12,495 nt of DNA from Candidatus Binatia bacterium (GTDB lineage: Bacteria; Desulfobacterota_B; Binatia; UBA9968): positions 1-12,495 of the forward strand of contig JAICHC010000020.1 in assembly GCA_025922795.1 (NCBI GenBank). The letters run 5' to 3'. Every line of letters starts with the position of its first letter. The stretch's first letter is position 1. The notes beneath the pieces are model-generated. The model did no database searches and was not told the origin of the DNA. It saw nothing but the letters and a program-made list of their open reading frames with translations. Both the position numbers and the translations under genes were made by a program. Positions 1 to 6,855 of this stretch are shown here, piece after piece.

Positions 1-13
1 CAATGACGATTCT

Positions 14-97
14 TCAGCTCCCGTAAAGTTTTTGGACAAATCCTTCCTTTTCGATTTCGTCGATCAGGCTCATGTCGATAAATTCCGCCGGTTTTCT
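14..97 (-). pseudogene. Orphaned C-terminal codons of the SBP at 98-1015
   Basis: Directly after the TAA at 98-100, the same frame stays open for 27 codons and ends in TGA (14-16). It reads RKPAEFIDMSLIDEIEKEGF and then VQKLYGS. A short helix with an IDMSLIDEIEKEGF-type pattern is the usual end of this SBP family; the other SBPs here end similarly (MIDRRYMVELQKSGLLDK, DPRFFTELRDSGFLKRL). The simplest reading is that TAA replaced a sense codon such as GAA, CAA or AAA. Same-frame continuation is seen directly; the ancestral codon is inferred. Confidence 0.75.
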
Positions 98-1015
98 TTA
101 AGCAGCGTCGATCGATGCCAGGATATTTTTGATCCCCTCCAGCTCCGTGCGCGGCGAGCGCGACAAGCGCTTGGCGAAGAATTCGTATGTGCCCACGACC
201 GCCTCAGGGTCCGTGACCTGGAGGTGCTTTCTCAGAATCTTGAGGCTTCCTTCCTTATTGGTCTTGACGTAGTGCATGCCTTCGATCTGCCCTTTGATGA
301 AGCCTTTGATCGCGGCGCGGTTCTGTTGCAAGTACGTGCGCGTCACAATGTTCGATGTGTTGGTATAAAGACCGTAATCACCGATGTCGGCGAGCACGTT
401 CATGCCGAGCTTGCGCGCTTGATAGATCTCCGGATACGACTGCACCGTCGCATCGACTTTCTTACTGAGCAGCGCCGCCATACGCGCCGATGTTCCACCG
501 GTTTGGATCATCTTGATATCGCTGGGATCCATTTTCCACGCTTTGACCGCCATCAACACCGCCGCGTCATTGGAACCGCCGAAGCGGTTGATGCCGATCG
601 TCTTGCCGCGGAGCTGGTGCGGCTCTTTGATCTCCGGCCGGGATACGAGCAGCATCGGCAGCTTATTTTCCAAGGTCGCGACGATCACCACCGGCGCGCC
701 GCGCACCGCCCCCAAGATCGCGGAAGACGCGGCCGTTTGCGTCAGCTGAAGGCTGCCCCCGACGAGAGCCTGGATGTTCGGCGAACCGGCTTGAATCAAA
801 ATAATTTCCAGATCAACGCCATGTTTCTTGCTAAACCCCAATTCCTTATTGACCCAGAGCGGAAGCTGATAGCCGGCAGTGCCGCCATAGCTCACGAGAA
901 AGCGTCCCTCGGCGCACCAGCCGACCTGGGCTGGGACTGCGAACGCAATAAGCATACAAGTCAGCCGGACAAGAGTTGGGGCAATCCCGAAGAGCTTTTG
1001 ATAGCGTCGAGTCAT
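98..1015 (-). CDS. NMT1/THI5-like ABC transporter substrate-binding protein, C-terminus cut off by an in-frame stop
   Basis: Periplasmic solute-binding protein of the SsuA/TauA/NMT1 group; the substrate cannot be told from sequence. The N-terminus has basic residues (TRRYQK) and then a hydrophobic stretch ending near GWCAEG, a likely signal peptide. Family signatures follow: an early GYQLPLWVNKELGFSKKHG segment, LVGGSLQLTQ, and EPHQLRGKTIGINRFGGSND at the hinge/domain II boundary. I chose the ATG at 1015 because GAGAGGTG lies 6-7 bases upstream. An alternative ATG at 1036 overlaps the stop of the upstream amidohydrolase as ATGA, so translational coupling is possible and that start cannot be excluded. 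The frame ends at TAA (98-100), but the same frame continues as a plausible SBP tail to a TGA at 14-16, so the protein lacks about 27 residues. It is probably co-transcribed with the amidohydrolase at 1033-1989. Family call is secure; function of the shortened protein is uncertain. Confidence 0.82.
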   Translation of the reverse strand: MTRRYQKLFGIAPTLVRLTCMLIAFAVPAQVGWCAEGRFLVSYGGTAGYQLPLWVNKELGFSKKHGVDLEIILIQAGSPNIQALVGGSLQLTQTAASSAILGAVRGAPVVIVATLENKLPMLLVSRPEIKEPHQLRGKTIGINRFGGSNDAAVLMAVKAWKMDPSDIKMIQTGGTSARMAALLSKKVDATVQSYPEIYQARKLGMNVLADIGDYGLYTNTSNIVTRTYLQQNRAAIKGFIKGQIEGMHYVKTNKEGSLKILRKHLQVTDPEAVVGTYEFFAKRLSRSPRTELEGIKNILASIDAA

Positions 1016-1032
1016 GGTTTCACCTCTCGATA

Positions 1033-1989
1033 TCATTTCCGTTGATCCTTCGATTCATCCCCCGTCGGAGTCAACCGCGGGAACAGTCGCAACGCATTTT
1101 CCTCTTCAACGGCGGAGCGCGATACGGCGTCAAACCCGTCGTAATGTTCCCAATGATCGATTTCTTCTTTCAGCCGTTTGCCGTAAACAAAAGGCAGATC
1201 CGAGCCCCAAAGTATGTGGGTCGCGTCAGCGAGTTCTTGCAAAGAACGGAGCGCAAATGCGGAGGTAGTGCTGGCAATCTCGTAGTAAAGCGCGCGCAAC
1301 GCCGGGATGACATCGGTGACGCCTTGAGCATCGCGGTGTCCCTCCATCATGGCGATTCGTTGCGCCAGAAACGGCACGGCGCCGCCGCCGTGAGCGACGA
1401 TGAAACGGATATTCGGACACCGTTTAAATGTACCGGAATAGGCTAGGTTGACGATCGCCCGGGTGGTGTCGAACACGTATTCGACGACGAAAGGCGGCGC
1501 GTGTAGATGCGAGTGCTCCGGCGCCACGCAGTGAGTCGGGTGAATGAACGCTACGGCTTGACGCCGATTCAGCTCGTCGAAAACAGGCTCGAATAGCGGA
1601 TCACCCAGATACCGCCCGCTGACGCTGGAAAAAAGTCCGATGCCATCGAGACGCAAAGCGTTGAGCGCATAAGATATTTCCTCTAAAGCTCCGTCGACAT
1701 CGGGCAGCTGCAATAGAGCAAAGGCGCCGAGGCGGGCTTGATTATCACCCACCCTCCGCGCTTGGAATTCATTGCAGGCGCGCGCCACCTCACGCAAGCG
1801 GTGAAGATTCTTTAGCAGCACGCGCGGCGTAAGCGACGTGATCGCCGCGCGAATATGCCAGCTGTCCATGGAGCGGAGCTGTTCTTCGCTGGCCGGAAGC
1901 CTGACCGGCATGGAATCGTCGGCAAACTCCGGCGGGACAACGTGATGGTGCACGTCGATGCGCCAGTTCTCCGGGCCCGTACGATTCAT
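1033..1989 (-). CDS. Amidohydrolase 2 family (ACMSD-like) metal-dependent hydrolase/decarboxylase
   Basis: A TIM-barrel metal enzyme of 318 residues in the amidohydrolase-2 group, which includes aminocarboxymuconate-semialdehyde decarboxylase and gamma-resorcylate decarboxylase. The metal site looks complete. HxH is in IDVHHHVVP (H14, H16), a third histidine is in FIHPTH (H150), the catalytic histidine is in VAHGGGAVPF (H200), and the aspartate is in LWGSDLPF (D264). The start is an ATG with weak ribosome-binding potential (CAGG) and no better internal choice, because HxH lies so close to the N-terminus. Its stop overlaps or abuts the SBP that follows, so the two form a likely operon. The reaction is not predictable beyond hydrolysis or non-oxidative decarboxylation of a small, probably carboxylated substrate. 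Family assignment is strong; the substrate is unknown. Confidence 0.88.
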   Translation of the reverse strand: MNRTGPENWRIDVHHHVVPPEFADDSMPVRLPASEEQLRSMDSWHIRAAITSLTPRVLLKNLHRLREVARACNEFQARRVGDNQARLGAFALLQLPDVDGALEEISYALNALRLDGIGLFSSVSGRYLGDPLFEPVFDELNRRQAVAFIHPTHCVAPEHSHLHAPPFVVEYVFDTTRAIVNLAYSGTFKRCPNIRFIVAHGGGAVPFLAQRIAMMEGHRDAQGVTDVIPALRALYYEIASTTSAFALRSLQELADATHILWGSDLPFVYGKRLKEEIDHWEHYDGFDAVSRSAVEEENALRLFPRLTPTGDESKDQRK

Positions 1990-2004
1990 TGCCTGGTTCG
2001 ATTA

Positions 2005-2184
2005 TTAGCCGTCGTCAACAATCCTGCGACATTCCTCTGCACGTGCGGCCAAACGTATTTGATCGTCCACGCTCCTGTCAACATAAACCGTGGGGTTCCC
2101 GGTTCGGTAATCGCCAAAGTTGCCTATGGACATCCTCTCCGGCTTGAAGTATTCGAGGCGTGTATCGACCCTACGGAGATTCAA
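2005..2184 (-). pseudogene. Possible small ORF or 3' remnant of a lost minus-strand gene
   Basis: On the minus strand an open frame of up to 59 codons from TTG (2184), or 42 from ATG (2133), ends in tandem stops TAA TAA just before the amidohydrolase at 1989. Its translation looks protein-like: LEYFKPERMSIGNFGDYRTG, followed downstream by SVDDQIRLAARAEECRRIV. I do not recognise it. The frame also stays open for a short distance upstream into sequence antisense to the SBP remnant at 2160-2872. It may therefore be the tail of a gene whose 5' part was deleted, a genuine small protein leading the amidohydrolase operon, or chance. No convincing ribosome-binding site fixes a start (GGAG lies only 3 bases before the ATG at 2133). 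Confidence 0.3.
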
Positions 2185-2872
2185 AGAGTAAACACGCCAT
2201 GGTCGGCGCGATCGTCGGCAGAAAGGAAATCGCCGGCGTGCAAGATCTCAAAGGCAAGCGGCTCGGCATCGACCGCATCGGTTCGAATCCGGATATGTAC
2301 ACACAAGCCGCGCTCGCGCGTTTTCAAATCGATCCGTTAAAAGACTTGAGTTATGTGCAGATGGGCAGCACGACCCAAGGGATCCCTGCTCTGAAGGCGG
2401 GCTCCGTCGACGCTTTTACGACCACGCCGCCCTATGATCTTTTTGCCCAGAGATTGGGCTTTAAAGTGATTTGGATATCACGGCGCTGAAAATTCCGTTT
2501 GCCGCCACCGTGCTGCTGTCGACGCGGCCGACCGTCGCCCGCAAACAGGCGGAGATCGCCAAGTTCACTCGCGCCTACGCCGAAGCGATTCATACTTTCC
2601 TGACCCAGCCGGAAGTTGCCGCCAAGGTCGTGCAGAAATACACCAAGATCGAAGACCAGGAAATACTCGGCCATTCGATGGCGGCTGAGGGAAAAACGAT
2701 GGAGCCGTCCCTCCAAGTCGACCCCAAAGGAATCGAGCTCATTGTGGGATTGATCAGAAAAACCGTGCCCCAGGCAGCGGCGGCCAAAGCCGGCGAGTTT
2801 TACGATCCGCGCTTTTTCACCGAGCTGCGAGACAGCGGATTTCTAAAACGGCTGAAGAGGGAAAAATCTTAA
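2160..2872 (+). pseudogene. Substrate-binding protein remnant (NMT1/THI5-like): 5'-truncated and frameshifted
   Basis: The only gene-like sequence on the plus strand. Recognisable SBP sequence begins near 2178 (SKHAMVGAIVGRKEI), continues through VQDLKGKRLGIDRIGSNPDM and a PPYDLFAQRLGFKVIW segment, then jumps frame at about 2472-2476. There tgg (2472-2474) shares its last G with gat (2474-2476). Restoring one G gives an unbroken W-D-I-T-A-L-K join, and the second frame runs through FAATVLLSTRPTVARK to a normal SBP tail ending DSGFLKRLKREKS. About 230 residues survive; roughly the first 95-100 (signal peptide and most of the first lobe) are missing. No SBP-like sequence is visible upstream in any frame. 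Family call is strong; loss of function is inferred from two independent lesions. A sequencing error could explain the frameshift but not the missing head. Confidence 0.8.
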
Positions 2873-2884
2873 AGACGCAGGCGT

Positions 2885-2915
2885 CACGAAGCACAAAAGC
2901 GCGCGAAAAGACACA
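2885..2915. repeat. Decayed CACGAAG-type intergenic repeat
   Basis: Downstream of the SBP remnant there is one CACGAAG (2885-2891) followed by related A-rich, GCG-containing words (acaaaagcgcgcgaaaagacac). Two better-kept copies in 9-base register lie at 10289-10304 in opposite orientation (cttcgtgag, cttcgtgcg), also just downstream of an SBP gene. Only short words are shared, so kinship is tentative. Confidence 0.3.
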
Positions 2916-2942
2916 AGGCCGGACCGCTCTACGGCCCGGCCT
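2916..2942 (-). terminator. GC-rich hairpin between convergent genes, likely transcription terminator
   Basis: Arms AGGCCGGACC (2916-2925) and GGCCCGGCCT (2933-2942) pair at 9 of 10 positions around the 7-base loop gctctac. On the minus strand the stem is followed by a T-rich stretch (TTGTGTCTTTTCG), which suits termination of the PPOX gene ending at 2964. On the plus strand there is no T run. It lies between convergently oriented genes, where a terminator is expected. Confidence 0.5.
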
Positions 2943-2963
2943 CATTATCGGCTAACGAAAATG

Positions 2964-3380
2964 CTAACGGGATTGCAGGACCTGGCCAGCCAAATTGGTT
3001 ACTTTATCAACCTTGATGACGACAGCTGAGCCTTTGCGCTCAGGGTCCTTGTCCAGCTCCGGGGCGACAGTGCGCGCCATGACCTGATCCCTAACCGGTC
3101 CCGAGTCATGGACAGTCGCAACCCCGTGAAAGCGGAAATTAATCCCCACCTTGGGATCACGAAATAGCACCACGACCTTTGGGTTGGCCAGCACGTTTTT
3201 CAAATGCTGCCGCCGGGTGCGTTCCCAATAGGCCAGGGACTCGTCATCAAAGATCATCATACTACCCTTGTAGCCGATATCGGGCTCGCCGTCCGGTGAA
3301 GCCGTAGCGAGTATGCACGGACATCCGTTGGCCAGCGCCTTATCAACTACTTCCCGCATCTGATCTAGAAGTTTAATCAT
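2964..3380 (-). CDS. Pyridoxamine 5'-phosphate oxidase-family (PPOX-fold) FMN-binding protein
   Basis: A 138-residue single-domain split-barrel flavoprotein of the PNPOx-related family, usually a dimer binding FMN (sometimes F420) at its interface. Family features are an N-terminal helix, the strand CPCILATASPDGEPDIGYKG, LAYWERTRRQHLKNVLANPKVVVLF, and a following strand with FRFHGVATVHDSGP. The frame is open further up to a GTG at 3437. I chose the ATG at 3380 because a consensus-like promoter sits inside that extension and would start transcription at this ATG, and the extension (FFGLDNNRKLFYDPP) adds nothing recognisable. The substrate is unknown; such proteins act as small flavin oxidoreductases or heme/flavin-binding accessory proteins. 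It lies downstream of the broken amidohydrolase but is probably transcribed on its own, and a hairpin follows its stop. Confidence 0.82.
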   Translation of the reverse strand: MIKLLDQMREVVDKALANGCPCILATASPDGEPDIGYKGSMMIFDDESLAYWERTRRQHLKNVLANPKVVVLFRDPKVGINFRFHGVATVHDSGPVRDQVMARTVAPELDKDPERKGSAVVIKVDKVTNLAGQVLQSR

Positions 3381-3386
3381 GGGCGG

Positions 3387-3415
3387 ATCGTAGAAAAGCT
3401 TGCGATTGTTGTCAA
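3387..3415 (-). promoter_or_regulatory. Sigma-70-type promoter for the PPOX gene, predicted leaderless start
   Basis: On the minus strand a perfect -35 TTGACA (3415-3410) is followed, after exactly 17 bases, by TACGAT (3392-3387), which matches the TATAAT consensus at 4 of 6 positions including the first two T/A and the last T. Six bases (CCGCCC) then separate it from the ATG at 3380, so the expected +1 falls on the A of the start codon. No Shine-Dalgarno sequence precedes this ATG, consistent with a leaderless mRNA. Confidence 0.6.
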
Positions 3416-3446
3416 GACCAAAAAACCTCGCGTTCACTGGCTCGTC

Positions 3447-4468
3447 TCAAATTGGCGAAAGTTTCAACAGCCTTTTCGCGTTACCTTTAAGAATTGCCTG
3501 TTTCTCGGTTTCCGAGCAGGCTAGTGCTTTGACTTTGTCGACGCATTCCCAGTCGCCGAGAATGTACGGAAAGTCGGTGCCAAGCAGTAAATGCTCAGCG
3601 CCAACTTTGCGGCGCAGAAACTCTAGAGTTTCCACGTCGTAGACGAGCGTGTCGAAGTACAAGTTCTTGAGATAGGCGCTAGGTACCGAGGCGCACTTGG
3701 GCGCGCTGAGCCGATCGGCGCGCCGGGTCGCCTGTTTGCCGGTGAGAAATTCTCGATCGAAGCGGCTCACGTGGTACGGAAAAAATCCGCCACCATGGCA
3801 GGTGCAGAGTTTTAAATCGGGAAAGCGGTCGAAGACGCCGCTATAAACAAGGATGCCCAGTGAAAATGTCGTGTCGGCGGGGTTGCCACACACCAAACGC
3901 AAGCCGTAGGAGCCCATCAGCTCGGTTCCCGCCGGGTTGTCCGGATGCATGAAGACCAGCACATCCAACTCCTGAGCTTTCGACCAGAAAGGATCAAAGT
4001 CTTCACTGTCGTAATAACGATGATTGACATTGGTAGCGATGTAGGCGCCGCGAAAACGGAGCTGGGTTACCGCATGCTCTAAAACTTTCGCCGCGCGAGC
4101 AGGCTCCTGAATCGGCACCGCCGCCATCGCCGTGAAACGATCGGGATATTGCTTCACAAACTCGGCGACGCATTGATTATAGACGCAGCACCAGGTCTCA
4201 GACTGTTCGCCTCTCAAATCATAGCCCACCAGCTGCGTGCTCGGATCGAGCGCCGCGAGCCCAATCTCGCCCTTGTCCATCATTTGCAGCCGCGGCTCCA
4301 CATCCGTCAATCCGGCAACAACGGATACTTGGGACCGCCGTTGAAGGAAAAACAAAAAGTTCCGTCCTGGTCTTCCGATAACTCGACGCCGAGCGCTTTA
4401 CCGTGACGCCGTGCCTCCTCAATCACCTGCTCGGGAACGTAGTGGTGATGAATATCGATCGCATCCAT
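3447..4468 (-). pseudogene. Amidohydrolase 2 family gene broken by a -1 frameshift
   Basis: An ACMSD-like amidohydrolase in two frames. The first runs from ATG at 4468: MDAIDIHHHYVPEQ (HxH metal site), SEDQDGTFCFSFNGGPKY, PLLPD, then a TGA (4307-4309). The second resumes immediately as LTDVEPRLQMMDKGEIGLAA and carries VFMHPDNP (metal His), CTCHGGGFFPYHVSRFDR (catalytic His) and LLGTDFPYILG (metal Asp) to the stop at 3447. Adding one T to the TT at 4309-4310 (GATTG to GATTTG) restores a continuous protein of about 340 residues with all active-site residues. The single lesion in a short T run may be a real recent mutation or an assembly/sequencing error. HGGGFFPY and GTDFPY resemble decarboxylating ACMSD relatives. 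It follows the SBP remnant at 4629-5154. Confidence 0.85.
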
Positions 4469-4628
4469 GGCGCTTCTATTGCTCACCACTGAGAGAGATT
4501 CCTTCGAATCTCGGCGGCCCTGATCGTTATGACCAAGATCGTCAGGCGACCAGCCGATGGCTCGGGTTTGTCCGCCGCGGGCTTCCGGGTCCGGCGCAGC
4601 CACGGCGCCTCCCCCATACACGCGTTTT

Positions 4629-5154
4629 CTATTTATCAAGCAGGCCGCTCTTCTGCAGCTCGACCATGTAGCGCCGGTCGATCATGTCGGCCGGCTTGAT
4701 CGCTTTTGCGCGTGGATCGGCCGGCGCGATTTCATCGAGCGAAGCCTGCAGGGCCGACTCGGCGACATCGAGCCGCCGCTCGAGCGCCCGAATCTCCGAT
4801 TGGTACCCCGCATCGAGAATTTTCGTGTCGTTGATCCGCAGATATTTGCCGAGCACTTTGTAGACGAAAGGTTTATCGGTGTGGAGAATCTTCGCCGACT
4901 CGGCCATCACGCGCATAAATTTGCCGATCACGGGACCGCGCTTGGCAATGTTGGAGCGCAAGGTGACGATTTGCGTAGCCCCGTAGGGAATGCGCAGGTC
5001 CGATCCAGGGCATCGACTGTGACATGACCTGAGCCGAGTGCAGACCGATCAGCCGGTCCGCCGCGACCACTTGGCCGGGAACGAATACCAGCCATCCAAG
5101 TATGAACGACGCCCGCGCGAGGGCGCGTAGCAAACTGCGCAGGTTGATAGGCAT
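4629..5154 (-). pseudogene. Substrate-binding protein remnant with the central part deleted
   Basis: A good ribosome-binding site (AGAGGAG, 8 bases before ATG at 5154) starts a 51-residue N-terminus: a basic then hydrophobic signal peptide (LRSLLRALARASFILGWLVF, cleavage near VVAA-DR), then the first SBP strand RLIGLHSAQVMSQSMPWI. At 4998-5004 the frame changes abruptly to the late second lobe, DLRIPYGATQIVTLRSNIAK. This continues for 123 residues to a normal tail ending MVELQKSGLLDK. SBPs of this family run about 330 residues; only about 174 remain, so roughly 0.5 kb of the middle, including the ligand cleft, is gone, and the join is out of frame. Its start nearly overlaps the stop of the AMP ligase, indicating former operon membership. 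A dead gene by deletion, not explicable as a single base error. Confidence 0.85.
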
Positions 5155-5177
5155 AGTTTTTCTCCTCTGCTGGTTTG

Positions 5178-6830
5178 TCACAAATAGCGATCTTCGGACT
5201 TAAGCAACTGCGTAATCCTGTTGGTGAGATCCTTCTTAGACACTTTGCCGAATGGCGACAAAGGAAATTCTTCGACGATTTCCAAACGCTCCGGCAGCTT
5301 ATGTTTGGCAATTTCCTGGTGCATGAGAAACAGAACAAGCTCTGATAGATCGAGTGAATGACCACGGTGCAAAATAACGTAGGCGCACATGCGTTCACCG
5401 AGAATCGGATCGGGCATCGGCACGCAGGCGACGTTCTGCACCGCCGGATGAGTCAGGATCAAATTTTCGATTTCCTCCGCGCTGATCTTCTCGCCGCCGC
5501 GGTTGATGAGATCCTTCTTCCGCCCCTCGACCAAGTAGTTGCCCGACGGATGGCACCGCATCAGGTCGCCGGAGCGATAAAAACCGTCCGAGGTAAACGC
5601 CCGGGAATTATATTCCGGAACGCCGAAATAGCCGCGCAGCGTGTAGGGCCCGCGAGCGAGAAGCTCACCGACTTCGCCCTCCGCCACTTCATTGTCATTG
5701 TCATCTACGAGCCGCACTTCATCGTCGGGGCTGAGCGGTCTCCCGACGGTTTCCATCCGCACCTCTTCCGGATCATCGAAGCGCACGAACATCAGCATGC
5801 CTTCTGCCATGCCGAAATTTTCTTGCACGGTGACGCTCGGAATCAATTCTTTAGTGCGACGGCGCACCTCAGGCTGGAGCCGCTGGCCGCCGCTCTGAAT
5901 CACTCGCAGCGACGACAGATCGAACTTTGCCAGCATGGGATCATTGATCAAGCGAATCAGCAGGGCAGGAACAACTGCGATATGAGAGACGCGATGCCCT
6001 GCGATCAACGCAAAAACATCGTCGCTTCGCGTCGAGTTCGACAACACCATCGTACCGCCATGGAGAAGATAGCCTTGCAACCCCGGGCAAGCGAGCGGCA
6101 GATTGTGCGCCAAAGGCAACACGGCGAGAAAAATGCTTTTCTCCGAGACACCGGTTACGGCTGAAGCGATTTTCGAATTATAAACGTAGTCGTTGTGCGT
6201 GCGCGGGATCAGCTTGGGAATCCCGGTCGTGCCGCCCGATAGTTGAAACACCGCCGGATCTTCGGGATCGATGCTGATTTTTTCGAGATCGGCCGGCGTG
6301 CGTCGGTTGGGCTTTTCGATCAATTCGCGAAGCGAAAGAAAGCCTTGCGGTGCCTCGCCCAAAATGATCCCCAAACGTAGCGCCCGATTCGATTGGCGAA
6401 TACGGTCGACCAGCCCGCAATACTCGAAATCCCGGGCTCGACCGGGCGTGACGCAAGCAACCGCGCCGGAAAGTTCGGCGAACTGGCTCATCTCGTGATA
6501 GCGATGCGTCGGCAGGGCCAAGATTGGAATGCAACCGATTTTTTGCAGAGCGAAGTAAAGGTAGACGAACTCGACGACGTTCGGCAGCTGAATTACCACG
6601 CGATCGAGCGGCTGGAGACCTTCGTCCAAAAGATTCAGCGCGAGTCGGGTGGCGCGTTGGTCGAGTTCGCCGTAGGTCACCGACTGTGCACCGTCAATGA
6701 TCGCGACTCGCCCGGCGTACCGTTTAAAGGCGTGATTGAAAGCATCTCGCAGGGACCGGTCTTCCCAATATCCCTTGGCGCGGTAACGCGCAGCGAACTC
6801 CGGAGGATAGCGCACGACACCCTCAAGCAT
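5178..6830 (-). CDS. Aryl-acid AMP ligase (EntE/DhbE-like AMP-dependent synthetase)
   Basis: A 550-residue ANL-superfamily adenylating enzyme that colinearly resembles 2,3-dihydroxybenzoate-AMP ligases (Bacillus DhbE, E. coli EntE, both near 540) from its first residues. Motifs in order are the phosphate-binding loop QLSGGTTGIPK (197-207), the aromatic motif LPLAHNLPLACPG (238-250), FGMAEG (339-344), YRSGD (418-422), hinge GRKKDLINRGGEK (436-448) and catalytic lysine in FGKVSKK (Lys529). His242-Asn243 align with DhbE His234-Asn235, which grip the aryl carboxylate/ring. DhbE Tyr236 is Leu244 here and Ser240 is Cys248; cysteine at that site is typical of salicylate-activating relatives. It therefore probably activates salicylate or a similar hydroxybenzoate, either to a CoA thioester or for transfer to a carrier. 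No carrier, NRPS or isochorismate gene is in view. Start ATG has GAGG 9 bases upstream. Cytoplasmic; follows the SDR gene. Confidence 0.9.
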   Translation of the reverse strand: MLEGVVRYPPEFAARYRAKGYWEDRSLRDAFNHAFKRYAGRVAIIDGAQSVTYGELDQRATRLALNLLDEGLQPLDRVVIQLPNVVEFVYLYFALQKIGCIPILALPTHRYHEMSQFAELSGAVACVTPGRARDFEYCGLVDRIRQSNRALRLGIILGEAPQGFLSLRELIEKPNRRTPADLEKISIDPEDPAVFQLSGGTTGIPKLIPRTHNDYVYNSKIASAVTGVSEKSIFLAVLPLAHNLPLACPGLQGYLLHGGTMVLSNSTRSDDVFALIAGHRVSHIAVVPALLIRLINDPMLAKFDLSSLRVIQSGGQRLQPEVRRRTKELIPSVTVQENFGMAEGMLMFVRFDDPEEVRMETVGRPLSPDDEVRLVDDNDNEVAEGEVGELLARGPYTLRGYFGVPEYNSRAFTSDGFYRSGDLMRCHPSGNYLVEGRKKDLINRGGEKISAEEIENLILTHPAVQNVACVPMPDPILGERMCAYVILHRGHSLDLSELVLFLMHQEIAKHKLPERLEIVEEFPLSPFGKVSKKDLTNRITQLLKSEDRYL

Positions 6831-6855
6831 TCTTTGGCCTCGCTTTGCTCGGCCC

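Noticed and set aside
98..100. Stop-codon reassignment (TAA read as sense)
   Set aside because: Other genes here use TAA as a normal terminator (for example at 7860-7862), so a single nonsense change is simpler.
32..1045. Long plus-strand open frame opposite the first SBP gene
   Set aside because: It is antisense to a recognisable SBP with signal peptide and ribosome-binding site. Its composition (rich in R, H, D, L) is that of a shadow frame.
2160..2872. Programmed -1/+1 frameshifting in the SBP remnant
   Set aside because: No slippery heptamer or downstream structure is evident at 2470-2476, and the gene also lacks its whole 5' third.
5358..6164. 268-codon plus-strand frame opposite the AMP ligase
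   Set aside because: Shadow of the conserved ANL enzyme; no motif and no ribosome-binding site.
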